From positions 62,001 to 126,000 of the forward strand of contig NBIV01000054.1 of NCBI GenBank assembly GCA_003194525.1: DNA of 64,000 nucleotides. The letters run 5' to 3'. Below the pieces are notes generated by a model that was given only the letters and a program-made list of their open reading frames with translations, made no database searches and was not told the DNA's origin. Shown here piece by piece: positions 22,906-34,711 of this stretch (its first letter is position 1; each line of letters starts with the position of its first letter). A program made the position numbers and the translations under genes. The stretch comes from Gracilariopsis chorda. Lineage: Eukaryota > Rhodophyta > Florideophyceae > Gracilariales > Gracilariaceae.

Positions 22906-23732
22906 TGTGGTGCAATGCCCCAAAGGGGAAAAACACCGAAAGACGTTCGGGATCTTCCTCTCACGAGGTGAACCCAGTTGGGTAGAGCCCTCCCAGAGGT
23001 GTCACGGCGAAGCCGGTTTGTAAGACCAGGGACACCTGTCGCGACTCGCGCAGGGAGGTGAAGGCGAAGAATCGATATCCGCATGAGCGGGGTGTGATCC
23101 TCAGTAGAGGTATGTTTCCACGTAAGTGGGGGTGTGTGAGCGGATGCGCACACGAGGGCCACGGATAGCGGGAGGTGCTACCCTAAAAAGGGGAAAAAGG
23201 AAGGGCGAAGAGGAGGAAGGAAGGACGAAGTGGGTCGCGAGAGCGACGAACAGATACGGCAATGCCGGTGGACAGGACTCCCTATACAGGGCGAAACACC
23301 AATGTGATTGGAACAATTATACTCCCAAGGATGGGCTTCTTTAGATGTGCAAGGGGGTTAGATGTCCCGTGGTTTACGGCGTTTCCCTCCAAGGAGGAGT
23401 AGAGCACGCGCGCAAGCGGCAACAACTAGAGCCAGTTCCCCAGGTTGGGGTCCCTTGTTGGGGAAGGTTTACTGGTGCGACGGCAGTGCGCCGTCGCACT
23501 AAGTACTAGCTTCCCAGAAATGGGTGTGAAAATAATAAATAATATTAACTAAAATACTCCACATTTCGTGGCAACATCCACTACTGTGGCCAACCGCCAT
23601 TTGACCCAAAACCGTGTCCCACGTGTCCATATCCACCATAGTGGGGCGTAGTTCATATACACACTACACAACCGATAATATCGGGAAAGCGTTCAAGTAC
23701 CAAGAATCCCTCCCTGAGGGCGTTGCACTACA
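22906..23732 (-). mobile_element. Solo LTR inside element II with perfect target duplication GAATA
   Basis: It begins TGTGGTGCAATGCCCC and ends GAGGGCGTTGCACTACA. GAATA stands directly left (22901-22905) and right (23733-23737). The length is 827 bp. Read in the family's sense direction it runs from right to left. It contains a perfect hairpin with 10-bp arms (23475-23484 and 23490-23499). It lies in the spacer between chromodomain and antisense ORF and is the youngest layer of the nest. Confidence 0.92.
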
Positions 23733-23927
23733 GAATACTGCCGTATTAACGGTTATACCGGATGAACGGTTTAACGAGGAACCTTCATGATGATGAAGAA
23801 CAATATCAAATGGAAAATGCAGAAGAACCATGAAGGAAGAAGTAAGCAGAAGCACAAATTTGGCTTAATCCAGAAGCCATCGCAAGATTTATCACCGATA
23901 CGTGAAGGTTAAAATACTGAGTACAAC

Positions 23928-25641
23928 TTACCCCGAGGAAGGGCCTGCACCAGAGTGACTGGTTGACGGAGGATAATTGGCCACAGTGAAAGCCAGGAGC
24001 TGTCCAACATCTACCATGTCTGGAGGTACCGGGATTAATAGTTTTTGGAGGTTCTCGCGCAACGCAATGACGTGAGGGTCCGTTAGAACCGTAAGTGGCT
24101 CGTCAGCCAGAGTTTGCGGCTCACTCATCTGAGTTACGAAGCCCCACTTAACAGGAGCACCTGATGGGTTGCACGCACCAGCATCACTCAGAGCAGGCGA
24201 ATCTATGCCTGTTCCATGGTAAAGGCCCCCACTGTCGTATGCCTCGTCATCCATCATCGGATCATCGAAGTCGACCAACGGCTTGTAATCGTCATGAAAT
24301 ACGAATCCTGTCCGATGACCTGCTGGTATGGTCCACAAATGAATGAGCACGGGACACCATTGCACCCACATACGCGTCATAATAGACGAAGTTCCCAGCA
24401 ATTTGGGTGCCGGCGACCCAGAGATTTGTCATGAGGATTTCTTGGACCCTGACCACGGTTATCCAAAGGAACAGTATACCAGTTGACCTGGTCGATCACA
24501 TTCATGATGTATAAGATTTCCTCCACGTTCTCTTGGGATCCCAATGGTATTAACAGATTGAGATGTTTGATGATGTTGCTTAACATAGGCGGTATTAAAA
24601 CAAGACGGTAGTTGTCATACGCTTCGCGGAGAAGGAAAACCGCTACAAGGGTAGCCCAGTCTACGGCAACAAAGCGAGCAATAACCGGATTTTGGATCAT
24701 GAATGATGTGGGAACCTATATAAGTTAAACAGGGATGAAGTTCCTGGAAACACCGCTTGGGTACCTCAACCTGACGCCACCACGGTGGTAATGCTGCGAA
24801 GTGACCCCTGAACGTTTGTGGGAGATACCATCCGGTTTCGATATTGGTGTATAGAATTAAATACCTATATCGGGAACGTGACTTGCGCTCAAACCAAATT
24901 TTCTTGGAGAACGCCGCTTGCGTTTCAGAACGTCGGAGGAACCAAAACTTCACAAAGATGATGGGCTTCACCCAACAGAGCATATCCAACTCGATTGTTA
25001 CAGGCGTTGCGGTTTCGAATTGTGCCGTATCGAGCTGAGGCAGGCTATTCTCATAGAATAATTCGCCGTCGATGCGATACTTCGATATGTCGAAGTCGTA
25101 TTCACTGGGAATCAGATGTTGATTTAGAGTACGCATGAGCCGTTTATACGCGAGTTGCGTCATTTATTCTCGGACCCTATCCAGGTTCACTCCATGGAAA
25201 AACTCTATCCGTAGAAGGTTAGGATCTAACGCAATGCATCCCCGCCAATCGCGTGAAGTGACCACGTCAAGTGGAAGTTCACCACGGAGAACGTCGTCGT
25301 GTGCGTAGGACTGGATCAGTGGCAAGTTGAAAACCTTGAATGGGTGAAACCAAGGAGCTCGGGCATCGATAGAACGGTTCTGTAACTGACCCCGTTCTTT
25401 TAGGGTTACCTTTTGGTCCCAACCGAGTTGATTTATGACAAAAAGGCAATGGAGCCATATGAAACTGGCTCAGTCCAGAGGATGAAGGAGCCATACTCCC
25501 AGACTGGGAAGTACCCGCTGCGGGGTTGTGTTGGTTGAGATTCTCTGAGTTCATTAACTGAGATGGAGAACCAGTTTCGATGTTGTTAGTATTCGTTCGT
25601 CGTGTTTTGCGTTGACCCCAAGAAAGTCCGATCTCACTCAT
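23928..25641 (-). pseudogene. Decayed antisense ORF of element II
   Basis: This is the homologue of the antisense ORF of element I, in the same relative place and orientation, beginning at the ATG at 25641. Open pieces are 25641-25279, 25163-24615, 24700-24377 and 24401-23928, in changing frames. Blocks shared in order include RAPWFHP, IPSEYDFDISKYR, WFERKSRSRYRYL, PPWWRQVEVPKRCF, HPCLTYIGSHIIHDPKSGY and MMDDEAYD. The N-terminal 100 residues are again Ser/Pro/Asn-rich and poorly conserved. The blocks are similar but far from identical, so the two copies diverged a long way before this one lost its frame. Confidence 0.85.
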
Positions 25642-25724
25642 GAGGCGTTGGATTCTTTATGCCCATTTTCTTCTGCAGGTCACTCGCTTTCGTTGAGATG
25701 TTTCCTGGTTTGAGGAGGGAGATG

Positions 25725-26669
25725 TGTAGGGTAATGCGTGCGCGAATACCCTCTCGGTGAGGTGGATCATGAATGATTCAGTACAGACGTGGCATCGGTT
25801 CAACTCAGGTATGAGTGGACCCTTGGAAATACTGGGTAAAATCCGATATGAATTTTAATTGGTATTTTTGGGACCTTCATGGGGGATTTCTGTGGGATCT
25901 AGAATACATGGACGGGTGGCAAGCGTACGGATATTATTAATGGTTGCCATGATCCAAACATGTCGGGTTGTGACGTGGCCAGCAGCGCCGCCAAGTGACA
26001 AAAGTGGGTGGACCACAAGTGTGGCACACTACAGTAGTAGTATTCTAAGTTTATTGTGACCCAATAGTACTTAAGGGACGAAGGCCTTGCCGATTTACCC
26101 TGAAGTAAAGACAAGCTGTAACTTGGCTCTGAGTTTATTGCCTCCGTGAAGTGACCAACTTCTGCTGGGGTTTAACCGCGTTCGGTCTCGTTATAATCAC
26201 CCAAACAGTATCACCAAAGACGCTTGATCGGTCATACCCCGTGGGTTTGCCCATTGTTCACTGTTTTTACCGTTTTGGTTACTTTCTATTGCGGGAACAG
26301 ATAGCCACTCGGCTTAGTATTGAGTTTTCCTATGCTGGCTGAACAAAAAACCCCGCCACCACCAGGTCTGTTTTGGCTTTCCGCAGTACCTGCAAGGTTT
26401 TATCTTCCCTTTTTGTTTCACCCCTTTTTCCCTTTTCCATTTCTGGATTCTCCATGGACTGGAACACCGCTCAAACGGACCTTTGTACTAAGTTGACCAG
26501 CTTGTAACCTGATTCTCGGTGTCATCTCCGTCGGTATAGCCAGAAGCCACCCCGGTTTTCCTCCCGAAAACCGTGTGATATGGAAGGCCCTGTCGCTGCC
26601 CCTATCTCACAAGAGAGCAAGGCTGCGAACAACTTGGGAGTATTTCCTGCCTAGGGATATTGCTCCACA
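25725..26669 (+). repeat. 3' LTR of element II
   Basis: It starts TGTAGGGTAATGCG after the tract GAGGAGGGAGATG and ends GATATTGCTCCACA. It is 945 bp, with a visible but moderate number of differences from the 5' LTR, which implies an old insertion. Confidence 0.87.
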
Positions 26670-27231
26670 ATAAAGAGTAACCAATACGGTAAGAACATTG
26701 AACACTTGCCGAGCCCATGGGGTAAGGCAGATCGGCAGTTCTAGTTGATGCTATACCGGTGATTATCGCGAGACCAAACGCAGTTCAACCCCAGAATGAG
26801 TTGTTTACTTCGCACGTACGATAAAATCAGAGCCAAATCAAACCTTAAAATTTTTTTAAGGGTGAAAAGGATGGACTATTGTCCCTTGAGTACTATGGGT
26901 CATAATAAAACTAAAAATACCATTTCTGTAGAGTGCCACACGTTTGGTTCACATGTTTGTGACACTAAGCGGCATGGCCTGCCATGGTGCAACGCACCTG
27001 TGAGTCATGCCAGCCATGAATAACATCCGTACGCTTACTCCACGTCCATGTATTCCAGATATCATAGAAATCACCCATGACGGTGTCAAAATTATCAAAT
27101 ATTATTCATCTCCAATTCTACCCAAAATTTCAAAGTGTCCACTCATATCTGATTTCAACCGATGCCACATCGGTACTGAATCGTTTATGATCCATTTCGA
27201 CACGAGAGATGGGAATAAGCATTGCTGTGCC
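26670..27231 (-). mobile_element. Old minus-oriented LTR, right half
   Basis: It continues the LTR interrupted at 19257. AGTAACCAATACGGTAA, CCCATGGGGTAAGGCAGATC, CGTACGCTTACTCCACG and CGATGCCACATCGGTA follow the reverse complement of the element II LTR in order and end at ATTGCTGTGCC (expected ATTGCTCTACA). The two halves total about 949 bp, the full LTR length. Confidence 0.8.
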
Positions 27232-30200
27232 GTGTAGGATCTGGCGCATTCTCAGAGATACCCTGCTCTCCTGTTGCCACCCGTTGAGTGCTCTGTCCAA
27301 CAGTCATTAACGACGCAAGCTGATAGCCTCTTCTGGGCGCTGGTCTAATCTTGGGACTGTTCCCACCTTCTTGGTCTCCAAGCGAAGTTCCCTGTTGAGT
27401 GATAGGTCTTATGTCGATCCAGACACGCCGACTTTATATCCATAAGACGCTTGTCACTTTAAAAGCTGTGGGCATTGCCTAATAGTCATACATCCGTTGA
27501 ATGCATAGAATCAATGTCGGGATTCGAACTAAACTAGGCCTGCTAGGCTTTTACAGAAGCGAGAACGTTTCAGAATCATGGTGGTTAATGAATAAGTTGT
27601 AACAATTTCTGTGAAGACATGCCACACAACATTCTATGGAAATGAGTTATGTTATCCAGTCATTCAACACACAAGTGCTACAAGCCTAGAGATTGTGCAT
27701 AAAGCATTTTGTCCCTTGTGGATACTCAACTATTTTAGGTCTACCTATTCCCAAAAAGCATCACCATACGTTGGAAGAACGGAAAGAACGCCAACGCACT
27801 TGCATAAGTCATGACCGGTTTTTTTCTATACAACACATTTCCAAACCGTGCAGCTTTAAAAATGGAAACGCTATCAAGATCCTTTATGAAATTGTTTACA
27901 CCACTTCCATATTCGAATGCACGCTTGATGGTCTCAGTGCATCCTAACGTGACTTTGGAAAGTCTGTAAGCTGCATTGGTCATAATTACGAAACTTAAAC
28001 ATACCTACACACATTTTAAGGGAAGAAAAAAAATGCTTCAAGGCACTTTTGTACGATATTGTGCAGTAAAATACATTATATACTGCTTTGAATATGTGCA
28101 AGCAAATGGAAAGAAATTTTAAGCCAACAAAAAAGTGTGTAGTATTCCATTTTTTATGCAAGACAAAAAATGATGAATTAAACCATGGATAATTTTTACT
28201 ATTTACATAGTCACATTTTGTTTTTTGTTTTATTTCTATGTAGGCTGAATAATTTAAGAAAAATAGAAGACACACAATTATAATGCATTAGCAGCACTAT
28301 TTATTCAAAAGAGCATAATATGTAAATAAATTTATCGAGGTTAGATGTTAGAAAATCATAAATTGTTTTAGTTTGTTTTGTAAAGTGAAATAGAACTAAC
28401 TTATGTACGTAGTGTAACGAATTATATATTTTTTAGTATATTGATGTAATATAGGGCATAACAAGAACCTGGTTATGCTTATTTTAGAATATATCTATCT
28501 GATAAATTATTGTTTTAGGACAGGAACGTCGTTCATTTAAAGTCCTTGCATATTTTAGGGGTTTCACGTGAATGTACCACACAATTCACCTCTGCATTGC
28601 GTGTATTGGATGACGGCTGAAGCTGTGTTCCCATTCTCTCCAATGCAATATGTTCACAGATGGCAACGATCGAGCTTACAGAAGGCAGCACTGGTGCGTG
28701 GTGGAGATGCGGTATCTGGATTTATTACAGCGGTTAAGTGTGTTGGCAAGCGTGCGCGTGAGGTTGACTGCGACCACAGCGAGAAATTCCCGCACAACGG
28801 GCGCATGGCCAATCGCAGCTGACATCAGGTACAGTTTCCGCACCGACAAGCTGTTGCGTCGTCTGCCGCGGCGTCCGGCACACACGCCAGAAGCGCCTGT
28901 TCTATTGCCGCCGCGCCAACAATGTCCCACTGTAAACGCGTACCTGCGCTATGTGCCGCACTCGATAACTGTGCTCTCGTCAGAAAGGGCGAAGAAATCT
29001 CCCTTTGCCATTGTCATCGCCGTCAGGTTTTTACTCTCCTTTTCGTCCACAAAGCTATGAAACCGCTGTTGTCCCATGTGCCAACTGTTTCTGTCTGGCA
29101 CATGTGTGTCGTCGTCCAAACGCTCCTCGTCGTGAACGACGCCCAACCAACCTTATTACCTTCATTTATTCTGTCCCCGCTTGTCATTTCTTTTTCTTCG
29201 ATGTGCGGGACTCCTTGACTGCTTGGTCACATCCACAGCACGCCCTTTAAACCAAGCACTGTCCCGCTAGAGGAACCGACTATCTATACGGCTTGTCAAA
29301 TTTCTGAAGTCTACATACAGTACTTTCACTCATTCATCGCCGGTATTCATGAAATCACGTGTTCCTGTATCCCACCGCCGTCGCTGCGAGATTGTCGGCT
29401 CCCGGGTAAGAAGTTCCGAGTTCGGACACATGAGTCAAACAAGCACGACACAATGCATGCATGCTCCGCAATCAAACGCCAACTTTGTTGCCATTGTCCG
29501 ACCCCCACTTTCGCAAATTGCAACTGGTGCATTTGAGTTTTTTTACAGGAACTCCTTCAGGGAAGGCGGGATAGCGCCTTCCACATCTCGCAGAAGCCAA
29601 AAAAAAATCGCCGTTCTGCGAGCTGCATTCCTGTATCTCCCGGAACCATTGTCGATATTTGCGTTGTCTTGTAAAAGTTTCCCTGAATATCGCACCGCAC
29701 CAGCGAGGATGATATCGATATCATTGTTTTTGTGGGAAAAATTCTGAAGCATTTCTGCGCTGCTGTTGATTGGCTTCAAGTCGAGCAACAGTGCGATAAG
29801 AACGTTATATCGAAGAACTCGAGCGATTACGGGTCACTCGTTCGGCGATATAGCTCAGACATACCAAGGTAGAAGGCTAGTAGCCCTCGAACTGTACCGA
29901 CGAGAAAAGGTTACGATTTATCCCTTTACCTGTGCTACTTAGTCCACCTCTCATCACAACGTGTGGAACTGAACCCTTCTGAGAACCTACCCTTGTATCT
30001 TGGTTACTTGGCATCCTGTGAAACTGCATTCAACGAATCACAAGTTTTGCACTTCGCTTACAACCAGTCGCGTGTGCTACATCCACCAGTCCCCAACACC
30101 AGTGCCGCTCCACGCGCACACTTGTCCAACGTACACATGTGTCACATAGAAACAGTTCACACACGTTGGCACGCTATTCATTTGCTCTTCACTCTCTCCC

Positions 30201-33200
30201 TTCGCGTGCTTACATTTCCCTGCGGCTGCCAGCGTGTGCTGCGCGGCATCAGCAGATAGACATGCGGAAAACCTTCACTGCCAAACTTCCCCCTCTGTCG
30301 CCTTCAGCCCGCAAGTACTACAATCTTGCTCACATACCCATTCCATGCACCGTCTCGTGTCCACACATCGTCCACCCAGTCGTACATTCCGTGCTGGCAT
30401 TGCATAACTTCTGCCCTTCTCCTGCTTCTCTTCGATTGCGTCAGCATCTCTTTCGCAGACCCTGCTCACACATTCAAGACAAACCTTTCTTCATTGTTGA
30501 ACTATCCAATTGATTTACTTTCCGTCTTCTACCAAAAGGATCTATGTAAGCGAAACTTGAGCTTGGAGCACATCTCCGTTGCCAGCTTTCTGTCAACAAA
30601 GTGTTTGCCGTCGTAGCACACCATCCCGGTTGGATGCCCTTTCGACCCCATTCAATTTGCAAGAGCGGATAGCTGCCTCCATCTTCAACAGTTTAGATTG
30701 TTGTATCAACCAATAAAAACACCGCGGCGATTCCGTTTTGCACCATTGTTGCATTTTCAGCTGCTACGTTCACCATTTCCCACATATTCCCTTTCACCAT
30801 TTATCCTATTCATTCCCATTCTTTTCGCCTGCAATGCTTTCCAACGACCAACTTAATCGATACGGGATCCATCACTCTGTCAATATCACACCCTCAGTCA
30901 CGCCTTTTCATACATTCAGCTTGTAATATAGCGTTGTATATTTCGCAATGCTTATTGCAACAGATGGCAAATCATCTGCTTAACCAATTTGCATTGCGTT
31001 ACTTTCAGTCTGACACTATCAAGATAAACAGAAGCGACAAGACCCTACTCATAATTTACCATCAGCTCTTCTCTTCGGTGCTTGACGAGAATTACACAAG
31101 ATTGCAATAAACGCGCATGGAAGGAAACAATGTCCTCCCGGAGGGTACACCGCTTTACGTCCGGGGTTCATTCTCTGATACCACATCTGTCTTTGCTGAG
31201 AGTGCTCCGGAGGGGGCTTCAAATGTCCGCGCACCTCTTGTACGCAACTCTTCACATATCTACGCCGCCAATTATCTAAGGGGCAGTCTATCCTACTCTT
31301 GCAAGTTCGCACTGCCGCCAGCGGGAGGCTTATCAGTTCCGGAACGAGCGCTCTTCAATCCGGGATTCCATGACAGCTTCTATGCCTCACCTGATGGTGC
31401 GGATTGCGATCAGTGACGCATGCGGGATCACGCATGTTCGCATAGGCAGGGAAAGAAGGGACAGAGATTCTTGGTCTAGCATTTCATCCGGGCGGATAGA
31501 CACTAGACAAACCATAAAGCTGATTATACACAACAATGCTTGTTATTGAATTTTGGATTTATGTGGAGCATTCTTTATTAAACCAGAAAACACACATATG
31601 TACACATATTAGAACGGCCGTACCGTTGTGCATGTGCAGCGGGAATTCCCGGTTGGTCACCCTAAAGTGTCTCGCAGACATCTGTGAGGTTACAGAAGGT
31701 AGCCCTTGGACCAGTTGTGGACATCGTTCCTCAACTGCTGACATGTTAATTGTTTCAAGAATGTGATTTTTCAGGTATACTCGAGCACATTCAGAAGAAG
31801 CCCTAGTAAACGTATCTTCCAAAACGCTGTTCTTTACCCAAACTTCTGCCACAGAATCTTGCTAAACCTCTGTATTGCATACTGAAAACCATTTGACAAC
31901 CACACATCAGGCCCATGTTTGCAAAAACATGTTGGCATCTGAACTCCTTTAGAAAGATCGGGTGTTGATTCAGCATGAGAGTTGTGGAGGACCGAACACC
32001 TCTCTGAAGTTGGTCGAGCGTCATTGATATCATGTTTGATATTTCTATCTTCATATCAGCATTTTGGTCCACAGCTGAGGGTTTGTTTTCTGAGAGGAAA
32101 ATGTTGCAGAAGGAATAGTTTGTAGTTTGCGATGTTTGTCATGTGTTCCCTGAACATGACAATTTGCTACGGAATCGTTATTTACATATCAAGAGCTTTG
32201 TGTCGACATAAGACCCGTGAAGTTAGTTTGCCCGGAAGCCTGCTTTTGAGCGCTCTGGGTGGATTCCTATCCGGAACTATAGCATATGTGCTGCACATTC
32301 TATTTCCATTATCCCGTTTCGTTAAAATGCAATCTTATCGGGGCGGGTTCTGTACTGCGTTACACCTAGTCCTGGTGAACAAGACAGGGTGATCATGAGA
32401 GAGCGGTTTTCTATAGGGTGTGATAAGATTGCAGAAGCTGGGGCCACCGCCATACGTACAAGGGTACATCTGGTGAAAGTCTGAGTTCCGAGCTTAGCGA
32501 ATGCCGTATCCTTGTGCTCCCTTCCCAGTGCCGTGAATGGGACAAGACCTGCGAAATGATGATTTCTTAGTGTAGCATGAGCCTGAGCAAAGAAAGAGAT
32601 ATTCTGGCTACACGATTGTGAACAATCATGGCTAGCTCAACGAAAAATCCGAATGTACTTTCTTGCTGTAACTGTACATTCAAATTCAGAATACCACCCC
32701 TCCCCGTGTACTCCAGTAGCGTTCTTTAACTTCTCGGTGATGTAGCACAAACCTGATGCATCAACAATGGATGTAAGCATATTTCAATGGCGGTACCACA
32801 CGCAGTAACAATGCTCAGTATTGCAGAGGATGCTACTGATAGACTGTAGGACCCCTCCGGTAGAAACAATGAAATGGTGGTGGTACGCACATGGCTTTCC
32901 CGCACGTCTATTCTAAGTAGATTATCAGGAGTGTCTACAGAAGAAAATTTCTGTGGATGGACTGAAGTCGTGTCCGCGAGTCTACAGCGGCTGTCCGGGC
33001 TGTCCGCTAGGCCACAGATGGAGGCCCAAGAGAGGGAAAATTGAATGGTGATCGTCGCGAGAGAGCGAGTGGAATCGATTACGTACAGAATCTACACTGC
33101 CACAAATGCGTGACCCATGGGCTGTGGATTTGTTTTGTCGAGGAGAGTGTTATTAAAAGGTGAGGTTAGCTGTCCACAAGGCATCGGCAATTAAACTTTA

Positions 33201-34313
33201 CAGAGACAGTGTGGGCCACGTTTCTTGTAAGTCGTGGTATTGATCTGATTTCTGATTGGTTGTCGGGCCCCACAAGTGATCTGGTACGAACGGTACCACA
33301 GGAGGATGCAGTAGCCAACATGCCGCGCATGAAAGCAGGGGATGCCGCAGACCAACTCCTCTGCACCAGGAAGCTTGACTTGTAGAGAATAAGCTTCCTT
33401 ACATCTTCACCCTTTTGAACCGGAATGCTTATGTATACTGGGATAAACATAAGCTATTAACATGATCAGATAAAGGTAAAAATGACTGCCACAACGACCA
33501 AATGCCCGCCCGCTAAGCTTTGTTTTCTTATGTTTAGCTCGATAGACATGAGCTGAAGCTTTGCAATTGGCTCCGTTTTAGTCCAGCAGTGTTCTAAACC
33601 AATCACAGTAATCTTCTTGGCCCTATCGCTGCTACATAGAAGCCTCATTTTCAAAATAATACTTTCTTAATGTTGAAGTTACTTTCTCACATACCCGAGG
33701 AGCTCTCTTATCCTAATCTCATTGACACGCACTTATGTCTGGCTCATTCTGCATTACATTTTCCGGGTCAAAAGGATTAACAATAAGACGCATCATTAGT
33801 GGAAAAAGATCCGTTTTCATGATTATACTCCCTTCTCATTCACAATCCGTCCTAGTGGACTGTTACATGAGAACGCCTTCTCGGGAAAAGAGCTTGATGA
33901 ACTCAATCCCAGAAAAACGATGAAAGGGCTGTCAGGATTGTATTTTACTCTCTTTCTGGGTTCGATCACACAGGGTAGTGATTTATTCAAAACAAATGAG
34001 GTTTCGGATGCACATACCGGATGTAGGTTCCTAGATTCTGCAACACTACAAGAAGTGTTAGCCGAACTTAGAGAAATGTTCAGTTCTGTTTCTTAGGTGA
34101 TTACATCCCTCTTCACTCAGACATTCTTCTCGGTGGCTGATTCTTCATTCTGAATAAAACGTTTGATGGCAATTGTGCTTATAAGTGGTACGTACATACC
34201 CTGCATTTATGCGCTGCAAAGCTCGTTACGCCACACTATCACAGGGAAAGCACTGAGGTATTCCTGCCACAACGCGGCAACAACGGGATAAAGTCTCGAA
34301 GACGTCATCCATC
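27232..34313. other. Long stretch without recognisable genes
   Basis: 7.1 kb. Bases 27980-28560 are strongly AT-rich. 28560-30700 is of more even composition with many short plus-strand frames, none longer than 136 codons and none resembling a known protein. A 99-codon frame at 31117-31416 is open but unrecognised. I see no RNA gene, tandem array or terminal repeat. Confidence 0.5.
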
Positions 34314-34317
34314 AGAT

Positions 34318-34673
34318 TGTGACGTTGCGGGGCTGAAAGGGAATCAGGTCGAACGACCAAGGGGCAGGCAAACACAGAGTTGGTGCTGCACCGGCCGCGG
34401 GGACTTGAGGTCAGTTCTCTTGTTCCCTCTCTGGCCTGACCGGGCTCACCTTTATTAGACCTACTCACTACCGCCGCCGGCCGCCCGGCGGTACCATGTC
34501 CTCCAATCACTGGACGCCATTGGTCCAAGTTGGCCGAACGGCTTACAGATGGGCGGGCTTCCACTACCGGAGAAACCTACCGCGCCATCCCGCTCTCGTC
34601 GTCCCGTGTCTGCCAAGCTCCCTCGACAGACCACAGCGACGGACGCAGGCGAGTAGAACTACTCAGCGTCACA
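34318..34673 (-). repeat. 3' LTR of element III
   Basis: 356 bp, bounded by the perfect 7-bp inverted termini TGTGACG/CGTCACA. It appears identical to 39568-39923 over the full length I compared, including the frames read through it. Confidence 0.95.
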
Positions 34674-34711
34674 GGGCCCCATGCCTTGGCCGCCCCGCGC
34701 GCGTTAAGGCA

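Larger units (their letters stand above)
19258..26669 (+). mobile_element. Element II: internally deleted Ty3/gypsy relative of element I
   Basis: Two related LTRs (19258-20070 and 25725-26669) flank the remains of integrase, the integrase tail, a chromodomain and an antisense ORF, in the same order and orientation as element I. Gag, protease, RT and RNase H are missing. The flanks ACAAA and ATAAA are a target duplication with one mismatch. It sits inside the older LTR (18871-19257/26670-27231) and was later hit by the solo LTR at 22906-23732. Many stops and frameshifts show that it is dead. Confidence 0.88.

Noticed and set aside
28000-28560. AT-rich block as a possible centromere or replication origin
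   Set aside because: Only base composition supports it; there is no satellite or defined motif.
34340-34673. Short ORF repeated in both LTRs of element III
   Set aside because: It is open only because the LTRs are identical; there is no start context or homologue to support a protein.
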